Positions 46,354-57,028 of a DNA stretch of 64,000 nt are shown here, piece after piece. Each line of letters begins with the position of its first letter. Positions within the stretch are counted from its first letter, which is position 1. This DNA comes from Microcaldota archaeon (GTDB lineage: Archaea > Micrarchaeota > Micrarchaeia > Micrarchaeales > Micrarchaeaceae), in NCBI GenBank assembly GCA_021799475.1, contig JAJZAJ010000001.1, positions 124,001 to 188,000 on the forward strand, written 5' to 3'. Below the pieces are notes generated by a model. It was given only the letters and a program-made list of their open reading frames with translations. It was not told the origin of the DNA and searched no databases. Made by a program: the position numbers and the translations under genes.

Positions 46354-46998
46354 ATGCGTGATTCCATGAGGTCTGCAGACGCGGCGACGCTGTTCCGTGT
46401 TTTACTTGCTGTTGTTGTAGTATATCTTGTGCTTGGCAGATTTAGCCCGTATATTATCTTCATGATAATCCTGTCGGAACGTGTTGTTGACGGGCTTGAT
46501 GGATATCTTGCGAGGAGGCAGGCAAGCAGAGGCAGGCTTGGTTTCGCCATGTACTTGAAAGGAGTGATGGGCAACGCAGAAGCAAAGAAAGGGATTGCGA
46601 AATGCAATGCGGCGCTGAGGAAAATAGCGCCGCATGGCAGCAGGCTGGATGTGGCGGGGGACAGATCAGTCGAATACATATTCTGGGCACTGTTCAGCTA
46701 TCTTGGACTTGTACCTCTATTCGTATTCATCATAGTGATAGTAAGGCATTCGTTCGTTGATGCTCTGATGGGATCCAAAGGCACGTCTTCGAAAATGAAA
46801 AGCAGGTTTGCGAATTCTATATACGCCTCTAATTACAGCCGGTTGCTCATAAACGTTCCGAAGGTACTGGCATTCGGGTATCTGCCTTTCGTCTACATAT
46901 ACGGATGGCCTTTATACATTGGTTACCTGCTCGTAGGTATCCTGGTTGCAGGCATACTTATCAGGGGGGCAGCAGAAGCGTATGAAAGCCTTATTTGA
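46354..46998 (+). CDS. CDP-alcohol phosphatidyltransferase family protein
   Basis: DGLDGYLARRQASRGR...GSRLDVAGDRSVEY pattern and TMs. Confidence 0.75.
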   Translation: MRDSMRSADAATLFRVLLAVVVVYLVLGRFSPYIIFMIILSERVVDGLDGYLARRQASRGRLGFAMYLKGVMGNAEAKKGIAKCNAALRKIAPHGSRLDVAGDRSVEYIFWALFSYLGLVPLFVFIIVIVRHSFVDALMGSKGTSSKMKSRFANSIYASNYSRLLINVPKVLAFGYLPFVYIYGWPLYIGYLLVGILVAGILIRGAAEAYESLI

Positions 46999-47041
46999 AT
47001 AATGAATCGGAATCTGAAAAGGCTTTGGGCTACAGCACGGG

Positions 47042-47716
47042 TTACGCGTGATAATTTGTGTTTTGCGCAGGTTCATCATCAAATGAGCCCGTATTCTGTC
47101 TTGAGCGGAGGCGGTTTGCTGACAGGTCTGTGAACATTTCCATTATTTTTATCTTTAGCTCCTCATCGGGAAGCACAGCCATGGTCTCAGGTAGGCACAT
47201 GTAACCGAGAGCCGCTTCCGGATGCAGCAGCCTCGTCTCATTGACTATCTCCGCGAATACCCATGCGGGTTTGAATGAACCTTTTTTTGTCCTGACCGGC
47301 TGCCGTGAGATATCGTCAGCATATCTGTCCAGCCTGTCCTTAAGGACCAGGTAAAAATCAGGTATCTGCTCCGGCTTTGCACGCATAGAGAGGTCATCCG
47401 ATATTCCGCGCAATACTTTTATCGTAAGGGTTCTTGCAGTTTCCCTGCTGTTCGGATATGATGGGTTTTCTGTTGTTGCGTTCTCTATATGTGCCTTTAT
47501 AAGATCGCCGACTATTTCGATGCGCATGCGCGGTTCGTTGTATGGAAGCTTGACTATATCCTGCCACCACAGGTTTATTGAACCTGGTCTGCTCTTCTTT
47601 CCGTTGTGCCTGCCCTGCAGCCTTGTCAGTATGCAGTACATCGCCTTTGCAGGGGTAGTCGCTTTGTCTTCGATATCGCCGTTATATAACTTAGGTTTTT
47701 CAGCCACAGAACTCAT
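47042..47716 (-). CDS. Hypothetical protein
   Basis: 224 aa ORF without a competing gene. Confidence 0.55.
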   Translation of the reverse strand: MSSVAEKPKLYNGDIEDKATTPAKAMYCILTRLQGRHNGKKSRPGSINLWWQDIVKLPYNEPRMRIEIVGDLIKAHIENATTENPSYPNSRETARTLTIKVLRGISDDLSMRAKPEQIPDFYLVLKDRLDRYADDISRQPVRTKKGSFKPAWVFAEIVNETRLLHPEAALGYMCLPETMAVLPDEELKIKIMEMFTDLSANRLRSRQNTGSFDDEPAQNTNYHA

Positions 47717-47862
47717 ATGTATCCTAGTATGCTTATTTCCAGTCCATAATATATAAGGTTTTTGCAGTACCTCGCTTTAGTGTGTATCGTTGGTTCCGTG
47801 CCGCTACTTGCGCAGCTTTATATATCTTTATACGCTAAAGAGAAAAGACAGAAGTGAGTCCT

Positions 47863-48288
47863 ATGATAACGAACTTTACAATAGCGACAGTAGAAGGAAG
47901 AATCGAGTCGGCAGAAGCGCTTAGCAGACAGAGGTTCCCGAAATTAAACGTCAACCTTGACAGTGTTAACGTAGATGGGACCAAGATAAAGGTATCTTAT
48001 ACGTTCCTAGCAGACTACTTTGACAATGACGGAAAGGACGCAAAGAACATCGGCCAGGTTAAGCTCGGTGGATTGATAGAGCTGACTGAGAGCAAGGATA
48101 ACGCTGCAGCAGTGCAGAAGAAGTGGAACGAGAAGAAGATGCTGCCTGTCGAGCTTGCTGAGGAGATAATAAACGGGCTGAACTTCCGGTGCAGCGCAAC
48201 AGGAACTCTTGTTGCATACGCTCTTGGGCTAATCCCGCCAATAGTAATAAGCCAGACAAAGATAAGCGAACAGCAGTCTGCCAAATAG
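47863..48288 (+). CDS. Hypothetical protein (possible SecB-like fold)
   Basis: 141 aa; beta-rich N-terminal half, C-terminal EEIINGLNFRCSATGTLVAYALGLIPPIVIS. Confidence 0.6.
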   Translation: MITNFTIATVEGRIESAEALSRQRFPKLNVNLDSVNVDGTKIKVSYTFLADYFDNDGKDAKNIGQVKLGGLIELTESKDNAAAVQKKWNEKKMLPVELAEEIINGLNFRCSATGTLVAYALGLIPPIVISQTKISEQQSAK

Positions 48289-48427
48289 GAGCAGTAGACA
48301 ACAGGTTTAAGACGTCTGTTCTGCTATTTTTATTTTCATAAGCGGCAGAGCCCTGCGCGTCTCTCGAAAGCGGACATGCCGTGCCGCTATGAGATAAGCT
48401 TTAAGCTTTCACCGGTGATTCTTTACC

Positions 48428-50902
48428 ATGCCTGGTTCTAAATCAGATGCAGAGCGCCAGCCGCAGGAAGCGGAAATGCAGCTTGAACTATCAATAATAG
48501 ACGTAGACTATCTGCTCGGAGGAGATGGAGCAGTGATACGGATGACCTGCAAAGGAAGCGATGGCAGGGCATATGAGGTATTTGATGAGGATTTTCTGCC
48601 CTATTTCTTCTTCATACCTTCTGGAGACATGGATGAAGCGATGATAAAAGGAATGCGGAAAACGGAGTTTGGGACAGTTATTGCGGTGAAAAAAGTAGAG
48701 AGGGCGGAAAGGCAGGTATTCGGAAAGAAGGAATCTGGCTTCAATATCTATACGTCGGCCCCCGCGGAAGTGCCAAAGCTCAGTGCAGAGTTCAAGAAAT
48801 ACGGAAAGTGCTTCGAATACGACATCCCGTTCGCGAAAAGGTATATTATAAACAAGCAGATAACGCCATTCGTTCCATACTCGATGAGAGTTGCCAAGAG
48901 AGGCAGCGCTTTCCTGCTTAGAGAAATGTCCCGTATGGATAAGGATACAATGCCGAGTCTGAACGCCCTTGCGTTTGATATAGAGGTTTATAACCCCAAA
49001 GTAGTAACGATGGCGGAAAAGGATCCGATAATCATGATAAGCTACTGGTACAGTGCAGGAAAAATGAGTAAACGAGGGGTTCTTACATGGAAGAAGATAG
49101 ACAGGCCTTTTGTAGAGACCGTGTCTGATGAGAAAGAGATGGTGCGCAGGTTTGTCTCGCTGGTAAACGAGCTCGATATAGACATAATATCCGGATATAA
49201 TTCGGCCAGTTTCGACATCAAGTACCTAATCGATAGGTGTGCAGTATTAGGGATAGAGTTTGACCTGAGCAGATACAAAGGAGGTACGAAAATAGAGAGG
49301 CATGGCATGGTCGACAGGGTTAAGATATCTGGAAGGGTGCATGTTGACATGTACCATGTGGCGAAATTCATTTCCGTGGTCGGTTCCTCTGAGTACATGC
49401 TGAAACTCAACAGGTATAGGCTCAAGGATGTATACGAGGCGATAAGCGGAGGCAAGAAGATGATGGTTGACAAAGCAAATATCTGGGCGCTATGGGATGG
49501 GACAAGGGAAGACCTGGAAACGCTTGCGGACTACAATCTTAATGACAGCGAGGCGCTCATGTCGGTGTATAACGCCCTGGTGCAGATAATGATAGAACTA
49601 TCAAGGACGACAGGAGATATGCTTACAGATACCGCAGTTTCCACTACCGGCCAGCTTGTTGAGTTCTCACTGATGCGCTGGGCGCATAAATACAAAGAAG
49701 TAATACCGAACAAACCGGAAGAGAGGGATATCAGGAGCAGGGGGGATAACCCGATAGAGGGTGCATATGTAAAAACGCCCGATCCTGGTATTTATGACAA
49801 CCTTGTCGTGTTTGACTACAGGGGGCTGTATCCATCAATAATCATCTCGCACAATATTGATCCGTCTACGGTAACAAATGATGGTGCAGACTGCTTCGAA
49901 TCCCCTATAGGGGTCAAGTTTACTAAGAGAAGGAAGGGAATAATGCCGATGATACTGCAGAACCTCATGGACCAGAGGGTCGAGGTAAAGAAGGCTTACA
50001 AGAAGGATCCGTCGAATATGTCAGTAGGAGCAAGATCGCAAGCGCTTAAGATATTATCAAACTCTTTTTACGGTTACTTGGGATACGCGCGCTCCCGCTG
50101 GTATTCTAGGGAGTGCGCCGGCAGCGTTACCGCCTATGGCCGTCAGTATATCAAGGATACGATAGCAAAGGCAGAGGATTTCGGCTTCCGGGTATTGTAC
50201 TCCGATACAGATTCTGTCATACTTCTGCTTGGCGGAAAGCCGAATGAAGACGCCCTGCGGTTCATGAATGAGATAAACATGAAGCTGCCTGCCCCTATGG
50301 AACTGGAGCTCGAGGATTTCTACAAGAGAGGCATTTTCGTAGGAAAGAAAACAGACAAGGAGTCTAAAGGGGCGAAGAAGAAATACGCTTTGATATCCGA
50401 TAAGGGAAGGATAAAGATCCGTGGTTTTGAGCTGGTGAGGAGGGACTGGTCGAAGATAGCCAGGGAAACGCAGAGGAAAGTGCTTGAGACGATACTCGAA
50501 CAGGGAAGCAAGGAAAAAGCCGCAGAGATAGTAAGAGAAGTAGTAAAAAGGCTCAAGGAAGGGAAAGTGCCGCTTAGCGAGCTTGTTGTCAGCACACAGC
50601 TCAAGAAGAGCATATCTTCTTATGACCTTACCTCACCGGAGCTGGAAGCTGCAAGAAAAGCGATAAAATCAGGGAAAAAGACGAGGGAGGAGATGGAGCA
50701 CGGAGTGATAAACTACGTTATAACGAAACACGGCTCAACGATATCAGATAAGGCGCAGCTTGAGGAATTTGCGGACGGATACGATGCCGATTATTACATA
50801 AACAACCAGGTTCTGCCTGCCACTATGAGGATCCTGAAAGAGCTGGACTTCAGCGAGGAAGAGCTTAAGAACCTTGGAAAACAGAAGAAATTGGGAGGTT
50901 GA
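48428..50902 (+). CDS. polB: Family B DNA polymerase
   Basis: Exo motifs AFDIEVY and YNLNDSEAL; pol motifs DYRGLYPSIIISHNI, KILSNSFYGYLGY, YSDTDSV. Confidence 0.97.
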   Translation: MPGSKSDAERQPQEAEMQLELSIIDVDYLLGGDGAVIRMTCKGSDGRAYEVFDEDFLPYFFFIPSGDMDEAMIKGMRKTEFGTVIAVKKVERAERQVFGKKESGFNIYTSAPAEVPKLSAEFKKYGKCFEYDIPFAKRYIINKQITPFVPYSMRVAKRGSAFLLREMSRMDKDTMPSLNALAFDIEVYNPKVVTMAEKDPIIMISYWYSAGKMSKRGVLTWKKIDRPFVETVSDEKEMVRRFVSLVNELDIDIISGYNSASFDIKYLIDRCAVLGIEFDLSRYKGGTKIERHGMVDRVKISGRVHVDMYHVAKFISVVGSSEYMLKLNRYRLKDVYEAISGGKKMMVDKANIWALWDGTREDLETLADYNLNDSEALMSVYNALVQIMIELSRTTGDMLTDTAVSTTGQLVEFSLMRWAHKYKEVIPNKPEERDIRSRGDNPIEGAYVKTPDPGIYDNLVVFDYRGLYPSIIISHNIDPSTVTNDGADCFESPIGVKFTKRRKGIMPMILQNLMDQRVEVKKAYKKDPSNMSVGARSQALKILSNSFYGYLGYARSRWYSRECAGSVTAYGRQYIKDTIAKAEDFGFRVLYSDTDSVILLLGGKPNEDALRFMNEINMKLPAPMELELEDFYKRGIFVGKKTDKESKGAKKKYALISDKGRIKIRGFELVRRDWSKIARETQRKVLETILEQGSKEKAAEIVREVVKRLKEGKVPLSELVVSTQLKKSISSYDLTSPELEAARKAIKSGKKTREEMEHGVINYVITKHGSTISDKAQLEEFADGYDADYYINNQVLPATMRILKELDFSEEELKNLGKQKKLGG

Positions 50903-51807
50903 TGGAGCACAAGCATGAAACAGTTGATCCGGAACTGGTAAAGGAAGTAGGCAGGGCTTCGTACGAGGCACTGATGAAGGCGAAGGCGATGGTGAAGCCC
51001 GGAGTGAGGCTGCTCGACGTGGCGGACGCCGCTGAGGGGTTCCTTAAGGAGAAGGGATTTGGTTGTGCCTTCCCGCTTAACCTTTCGATAAACGAGCAGG
51101 CTGCGCACTACACGCCTAGCGTCGAGGATGAAACCGTGTTTCCGGATAACGCTCTCGTTAAAGTTGACTTCGGTGCTGCAAAGGAGGGAGTGCTCGGGGA
51201 CTGCGCATTGACGGTAGACTTGTCAGGCAAATACGGAAAGCTGGTGGAATCCGTGGATGATGCATTGAAGAACGCGATAGCGGTAGTCAAGGCGGGAGTC
51301 AGGGTAAGCGACATAGGAGCGGAGATAGAGAAGACAATAGAAGCTGCTGGATTCCTGCCGATAAAGAACCTTGGAGGCCATGAGGTCGCGGTGCACGATT
51401 TGCATTCCAGTACGTTCATACCAAACTATGACAATGGAGATGACACAGTACTGGAAGAAGGGATGACGGTGGCGATAGAGCCGTTTGCTGTAGACGGTAA
51501 GAAGCAGGCAGTGTACGAATCAGATATATGCGACATATATAGCTATAATGGAGCGACGGGGGTAAGGAACCCTGACGCCAGGAAGATACTTGAGGAAATA
51601 GACGAGAGATATCAGAGCGAGCCGTTCGCGGTGAGATGGCTCTCCATGGTAGTCCCTGCAAAGTTCTCCCTTTATTTGGCGATAAAGGAGCTGCAGAGAT
51701 ATGAGATGTTGCAGCCGTATCCTACCTTGGTCGGCTATGGAATGATTGCGCAGGCGGAAGCCGAGGTGCTGGTTACGGCAGACGGGTGCGATGTTCTCAC
51801 AAAGTAA
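50902..51807 (+). CDS. map: Type II methionine aminopeptidase
   Basis: FPLNLSINEQAAHYTP, VKVDFGAAKEGVLGDCALTVDL, GGHEVAVHDLHS; ATG overlaps the polB stop. Confidence 0.93.
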   Translation: MEHKHETVDPELVKEVGRASYEALMKAKAMVKPGVRLLDVADAAEGFLKEKGFGCAFPLNLSINEQAAHYTPSVEDETVFPDNALVKVDFGAAKEGVLGDCALTVDLSGKYGKLVESVDDALKNAIAVVKAGVRVSDIGAEIEKTIEAAGFLPIKNLGGHEVAVHDLHSSTFIPNYDNGDDTVLEEGMTVAIEPFAVDGKKQAVYESDICDIYSYNGATGVRNPDARKILEEIDERYQSEPFAVRWLSMVVPAKFSLYLAIKELQRYEMLQPYPTLVGYGMIAQAEAEVLVTADGCDVLTK

Positions 51808-51877
51808 CTAAGTAACTGTGAATAACCGTGAAGGAGATAGCAGCGCATATGTGCATGCTGTGAGTCGCTGTCAGCGC

Positions 51878-54148
51878 TTAGCCGCACTTGCTGTAGCTGC
51901 ACTTCGGACATGTGTAGCAGCCTTCCAGCGCAACCATGATCGTGCCGCATTCCGGGCACGGGTTCTCCTTGGTCATCACCAATGAGTAGCCCATAGCATT
52001 CTCTTTCACAGCCGCTATAGTCATTGTCTCTTTCTTTCCTTCATCCGTTTCGTGCTTTTCTTTCACGTTTTTGAGAGTGTGCTGCTGGTTGTTCGTCTGC
52101 AGCACCTGCACGCTCTTGCTGCTGTCCCTGTATATCGTTATACCCTTGCACCCAAGGTCATATGCCATCATATACACCTTCTCTATGTCCTGTGGCGTTG
52201 CCCATGCAGGAAGGTTTACTGTCTTTGAGACTCCGTTGTCAGTATACTTCTGGAATGCCGCCTGTGTTTTTACGTGCCATTCTGGCGCGACATCGAAAGC
52301 GGTTACGAAAAGCCTTCTTATGTTCTCCGGTATCTCCTCTATATCCTGTATGGATACCCTTCCTATTAGCTTCTGCACCAGCTCCTCGCTATAGAAACCG
52401 TTCTCCAGCGCAAGGTTCTCGAACTCGTTATTAACCTCTACGAGATTTGAGCCTATCGTGTCATGCACGTTTCTTACATAAGCAAGAGTGAATATTGGCT
52501 CTATCCCTTGCGTTGCACCACCTGCTATGATGCTCGTGGTTCCGGTAGGCGCTATTGTCGTGACTGTGCAGTTCCTTAGAGGCTTATGCCCCAGCCTTGC
52601 CCAGATACTGTTCTTGAATTCCGGGAAGGGGCCTCTCTCTACTGCCAGCTCCTCGCTCATCTTCCTGCCGTTTTCTGTTATGAATGACATTACCTTTTCT
52701 GCCAAGACCAATGCTTCGTTGCTGTCGTATCTGATGCCCAGTCTTATCAGCATGTCTGCCCAGCCCCTTACGCCGAGCCCTACCCTCCTTATCGCCCTGC
52801 TTACCTCCTCTATCTGCTTGAGAGGGTAGCTATTCGCCTCAATTACATTATCGAGGAATCTTACCCCTAGCCTTGAATAATAGCGTAACAGCTCCCAGTC
52901 CACCTCCATATGGTTGTCCACATGCTTTACCATCTTAGCTAGGTTTATTGACCCGAGGTTGCATGAGTCATATGAATACATCGCAACCTCTCCGCATGGG
53001 TTTGTTGACTCTATCGGACCGTAAGCTGGAACCGGGTTGCTGTAACTCGAGTTCGTCTTGTCTATGAAGAAGAGCCCGGGATCTCCAGTCTTCCAGGCCA
53101 TTGTAACTATTAGATTCCACACCGCCCTCGCATTCAGCCTTCCGACCGCACGCTTGTCTTTCGGGTTTATTAGGCGGTAGTCCTTCCCTTCCTTGAGCGC
53201 CTTCATGAATTCGTCGGTTATCGCAACCGAGATGTTGAAGTTCCTTATTTCCCCTTCAGTCTCTTTGCACATTATAAACTCTAGTATGTCTGGATGGTCT
53301 ACACGCAGGATGCCCATGTTTGCTCCGCGCCTCTTCCCTCCCTGTTTTATCTGTTCGGTAGAAGCATTGAACACTTTCATGAAAGATACCGGGCCGGATG
53401 CTATGCCGCCTGTGGCACGCACTACGTCATTTGCTGGCCTTAGCCTCGAGAATGAGAACCCGGTGCCCCCTCCCGTCTTGTGTATCATTGCCTGGTATTT
53501 TAGCGCATCGTATATCCCTTCTATAGAATCGTCTATCGGAAGGACGAAGCATGCGCTGAGCTGTCCATCTTTCGTTCCTGCGTTCATAAGCGTAGGAGTA
53601 TTTGGCATGAAAGTGTCGTTCGTCATAGCCGTATAGTATTCATCGGACAGCTTCCCTATTTCTTCGTCGCTCTTGCCCCATTTGCGTTCCACTCCGGCAA
53701 CTGCCACAGCCACCCTCTTGAACAGCTGTTTCGGAGTTTCGATTATTTTACCGTTGCCGTCCTTCAATAAGTATCTTGCAGCAAGCACAACCAGGGAATT
53801 GAGAGGCAGTTTTAAGTCGTCGTCACCTATTCCTATCGAGTTCTTGAACATCCTTATCTGTGAATGCTTGTTCCTGTATAGTATGTACGATTTGGCTACT
53901 GCAGGATCCCTCTTCATAAGCACGCTTTCGACCACGTCCTGTACTGCTTCGACATGGATCTCCTCTACGCCCTTTTCCGCCATTTCTTTGACTATAGAAT
54001 TTGCGGCTTCCTTGGCGCTGGCCATGTTCTCGTTGTCCGATCTGTTCACATAGATGCTGCAATATCCTTTGAATACTGCATTCACTATTTTATTCTCATC
54101 AAAAGCGACTTTCTCCTTGTTCCTCTTTATAACATATTTCGGCACCAC
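51878..54148 (-). CDS. nrdJ: Class II (adenosylcobalamin-dependent) ribonucleoside-diphosphate reductase
   Basis: ATP cone, [33 protein letters not shown]-terminal zinc finger CPECG...[10 protein letters not shown]. Confidence 0.94.
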   Translation of the reverse strand: MVPKYVIKRNKEKVAFDENKIVNAVFKGYCSIYVNRSDNENMASAKEAANSIVKEMAEKGVEEIHVEAVQDVVESVLMKRDPAVAKSYILYRNKHSQIRMFKNSIGIGDDDLKLPLNSLVVLAARYLLKDGNGKIIETPKQLFKRVAVAVAGVERKWGKSDEEIGKLSDEYYTAMTNDTFMPNTPTLMNAGTKDGQLSACFVLPIDDSIEGIYDALKYQAMIHKTGGGTGFSFSRLRPANDVVRATGGIASGPVSFMKVFNASTEQIKQGGKRRGANMGILRVDHPDILEFIMCKETEGEIRNFNISVAITDEFMKALKEGKDYRLINPKDKRAVGRLNARAVWNLIVTMAWKTGDPGLFFIDKTNSSYSNPVPAYGPIESTNPCGEVAMYSYDSCNLGSINLAKMVKHVDNHMEVDWELLRYYSRLGVRFLDNVIEANSYPLKQIEEVSRAIRRVGLGVRGWADMLIRLGIRYDSNEALVLAEKVMSFITENGRKMSEELAVERGPFPEFKNSIWARLGHKPLRNCTVTTIAPTGTTSIIAGGATQGIEPIFTLAYVRNVHDTIGSNLVEVNNEFENLALENGFYSEELVQKLIGRVSIQDIEEIPENIRRLFVTAFDVAPEWHVKTQAAFQKYTDNGVSKTVNLPAWATPQDIEKVYMMAYDLGCKGITIYRDSSKSVQVLQTNNQQHTLKNVKEKHETDEGKKETMTIAAVKENAMGYSLVMTKENPCPECGTIMVALEGCYTCPKCSYSKCG

Positions 54149-54314
54149 AATAACACCCAGAACCAGTCACGGTGCTAATTTAATCGCACGCAAGCTTTAA
54201 AAGGAGGATTCCGATGTTCGTACTTTTTTATGTTACTTTTGTGTATAATTTGCCACAAAAATATACAACACGACATCTTTGCTGTCGGAAAAGTAGCTTT
54301 TTTACCGTTTCTTT

Positions 54315-54743
54315 TTAACAGTCCTCTATGTCGTCGCAGTTGCCATTGAAGTCCTTCTTGAGGGACCCCCATGCCTCTTTGTACTCGTCGTAATGATCCT
54401 TCGGAACGTTGAAGAAAAGCCATTCCGAGAAAACGTTATCTTTTATACCGAGATTTGATACCTCGACTATGTCGAAAGGAGTTATTGATCTCCATTTGCT
54501 CGATGATGCTTCTTCGTGCTCTTTCTTTATCTCCGGTCTATTCAGTTCTCTAGGAGGTGGTGACTTCAGTGCTTTGAAAGTCTGCCATGAGTGCCCTGAA
54601 GCGAATGTCGCTATCAGCACGGCTTTCAGCATTGTCAGTTTTTCGTCAGCCTCTGGTTGTTCGCCGTTGTGCTTCTTCGCAGATACTTTCTTGACTTTTG
54701 TAGAGAGAAGGTCAAATTTCGTCAAATTATATTTTATAGGCAT
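54315..54743 (-). CDS. Hypothetical protein
   Basis: 142 aa ORF. Confidence 0.5.
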   Translation of the reverse strand: MPIKYNLTKFDLLSTKVKKVSAKKHNGEQPEADEKLTMLKAVLIATFASGHSWQTFKALKSPPPRELNRPEIKKEHEEASSSKWRSITPFDIVEVSNLGIKDNVFSEWLFFNVPKDHYDEYKEAWGSLKKDFNGNCDDIEDC

Positions 54744-54938
54744 GCACTCGTCCGCTGCAACATTTCTGTTCTTACGGTATGTATGTGCACTGCTGCTCTC
54801 CGATACACGGTGTTGTTCCGTACGGGGGTCGTTGGTCGTTTCTGCCTGTAATATGTTTACAACAGCTAAATATAAAAAGTTGCTTCATGCAATAGAATAT
54901 CGTAAAATGGAGCTTTTGCGGCTTTTTTAGATGATAAG

Positions 54939-55352
54939 ATGGGACTTTTTAACATATTCGGAAAGCGGGATGTGTCATCTGAATTGACGAAGAGCTCTCC
55001 GTACAGGTTGGCTACTGAATGGGTGCCGTACAGGATTTACGCCAACAGGAAGAGCTCGTCTACGCTTGTTGTAAGGATAAAGAACGTGACGGAAGAACCG
55101 TTGATGACTTCGGTTGTGGTTGAGCTTCCAAAACAGCTGGGTTTTGAGTCTATAGGGATGACGAAAGAAAGGGAGATAAGGTTTGGTGATATAGCCCCTG
55201 GCGAGGAGAAAGAGGCGAGGTTTGAGGTGTTTTCCGGTCCGCAGTCCGATGCCGGAGACTACACGCTAGGGCTTACCGCAATAGCGCATTATCGGGATTA
55301 CGGCCATGTGATCAACGCAGTAAAGAAAAAGGTAATAGCGAACGTTGTGTGA
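54939..55352 (+). CDS. Hypothetical protein, Ig-like/NEW3-like beta fold predicted
   Basis: 137 aa; LVVRIKNVTEEPLMTSVVVELPKQLGFESIG...GDIAPGEEKEARFEVFSGP. Confidence 0.6.
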   Translation: MGLFNIFGKRDVSSELTKSSPYRLATEWVPYRIYANRKSSSTLVVRIKNVTEEPLMTSVVVELPKQLGFESIGMTKEREIRFGDIAPGEEKEARFEVFSGPQSDAGDYTLGLTAIAHYRDYGHVINAVKKKVIANVV

Positions 55353-55365
55353 GTTAGCCGCTTTC

Positions 55366-55713
55366 TCAGAAATCCGTATGGTTCCTGTTTGCCGTTTTTT
55401 CTGTTTGTAAGTCTTTTGGTGGCTCGGGTTTCGCTGCGTTCTGTGTCTTGATTATCGTGTAGATGTTTGAAAGCATGTTCGCTATCTGGATGCCTTTCTC
55501 CGTTAGCTTTATCTCTTTAATCTTTCCATGCTTCTCGTTTGTCGTTATGCCGAGTATTTCGCATTTCTTTAGAAAGTTGCTCGTGTGGACATATGTGGCA
55601 TCGGATGATTTTGCTAGTGTCGATATATACCATGGCTGCTGGTTGTTGCGCAGCGATAAGAGTATCCTAGTCTGTTTGCTTTTGAATAATATCTCTCCGT
55701 TGCCTTCCGACAT
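55366..55713 (-). CDS. Winged-helix (MarR-like) regulator
   Basis: From MSEGNGEIL; SDATYVHTSNFLKKCEILGITTNEKHGKIKEIKLTEKGIQIANML. Confidence 0.7.
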   Translation of the reverse strand: MSEGNGEILFKSKQTRILLSLRNNQQPWYISTLAKSSDATYVHTSNFLKKCEILGITTNEKHGKIKEIKLTEKGIQIANMLSNIYTIIKTQNAAKPEPPKDLQTEKTANRNHTDF

Positions 55714-55743
55714 CCTATCCCCTGTTATGCCTTTATCCTCCTG

Positions 55744-55818
55744 TGGACCTGGCGGGATTTGAACCCGCAACCTATGGGTTCGAAGCCCATCGCGCTATCC
55801 AAGTTGCGCCACAGGTCC
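55744..55818 (-). tRNA. tRNA-Arg (anticodon TCG)
   Basis: GGACCTGTGGCGCAACTTGGATAGCGCGATGGGCTTCGAACCCATAGGTTGCGGGTTCAAATCCCGCCAGGTCCA. Confidence 0.95.
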
Positions 55819-55943
55819 TGTGAATGCACAGGATGGATAGAAAGCCTGCTGCAGCCAACTATATATACTGATTGCTGTTTCTTTCTATTGCGGGTATTCC
55901 CTGCGTACTGTTTGTTAGTACATGCCTGCGCAAACTGCCTGAA

Positions 55944-56639
55944 TCATACGAATGACGCTATCCTAGCTTGTTTTATGTTGTCTACCGTGCTCCAGTGTTC
56001 ACGCAGCTGCGCCTTGAACTCCGGATTCTTTAGGTTCCTTCTCACTACTTCCATCGTCTTGTAATCGGAAGGATAGCCTGAGCCGAGTTTTATGCCGAGT
56101 TTTATGCTTAGCTGCCTTATCGCCTCGTCCCTTGACACTTTTGCCATTATACTGGCAGCAGAGACTACAGGATACGTTGCATCTGCCTTGTGCTCGGCTA
56201 TTATCCTGGTATACTTGATGCCCTTCTTGCGTTCCGTCTTCCCGGACACCGCCGTGGGCTTCTGGCTATACATGTTTACCCTAAGGCCAAACTTTTCCTG
56301 AACTACATCAGGAGAATCAAGATAGACTGTGGACACCTCGCTTTGCACCTTGTCCAGAAGACGGGAGAAATGAACTGCTTCTAGTTCATTCAGGGATATT
56401 TTGTTCTGCATCGCCTCGTTTATCTCTTTCGGAGATATGTGGCTTATCAGCACTTCCTGTGCCAGTTTATTTATCTTCTTGAATAGCAGTTCCCTCTGTT
56501 CAGGCCTCAGGAGTTTTGAGTCCCTGACACCTATTTCCGCAAGCTTGCGCTCGTTTGATTTTTTTACAGCCACTATAGATACTGTCAACGGACCTAACAC
56601 TGCGCCCCTGCCCGCTTCGTCACCGCCGCAGATTATCAT
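55944..56639 (-). CDS. rnhB: Ribonuclease HII
   Basis: From MIICGGDEAGRGAVLGPLTVS; AASIMAKVSRDEAI, GSGYPSD. Confidence 0.95.
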   Translation of the reverse strand: MIICGGDEAGRGAVLGPLTVSIVAVKKSNERKLAEIGVRDSKLLRPEQRELLFKKINKLAQEVLISHISPKEINEAMQNKISLNELEAVHFSRLLDKVQSEVSTVYLDSPDVVQEKFGLRVNMYSQKPTAVSGKTERKKGIKYTRIIAEHKADATYPVVSAASIMAKVSRDEAIRQLSIKLGIKLGSGYPSDYKTMEVVRRNLKNPEFKAQLREHWSTVDNIKQARIASFV

Positions 56640-56687
56640 AGCTTCACCGACTGGACATTGCGACAAACGCTACGGCAGCCTGTGGGA

Positions 56688-56939
56688 TCAGATATTCTTC
56701 CTGTCCACGACACAGTAGTCGTTGACTGCAAGCACAGAGTTATACGGTACTCTTATCTGCCCGCTTTCTATCTTCAGCTTGTTCGCTATGCTGCTGTCCA
56801 TATTTGGTTCAACAACAAGATTGACGATCTTTCCCGTCACTTCGCTTATCTCCACGTCAAACAATCTGCCGACATCAAAGCCGTCATTAGTTATGACCTT
56901 CTTCCCTACCAGCTGCTTTGCAATGATGAATTTTACCAT
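56688..56939 (-). CDS. PRC-barrel domain protein
   Basis: AKQLVGKKVITNDGFDVGRLFDVEISEVTGKIVNLVVEP...IRVPYNSVLAVNDYCVV. Confidence 0.82.
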   Translation of the reverse strand: MVKFIIAKQLVGKKVITNDGFDVGRLFDVEISEVTGKIVNLVVEPNMDSSIANKLKIESGQIRVPYNSVLAVNDYCVVDRKNI

Positions 56940-57028
56940 CGTGTCACCTCTTGGTCGCTGATTATATTGCAATCATCTCATTTATAAAGTTTTGTACTTC
57001 GGGCTTGTAGTCGTGAAGTTGGGTTTTC

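Noticed and set aside
48302-48345. Hairpin plus T-run after the 141-aa ORF (agcagtagac...gtctgttctgct...ttttatttt)
   Set aside because: Plausible terminator, but the stem is imperfect and I could not evaluate stability; not listed as a feature.
52071-54053. Plus-strand ORFs across the RNR gene
   Set aside because: Antisense shadows of the class II RNR coding sequence.
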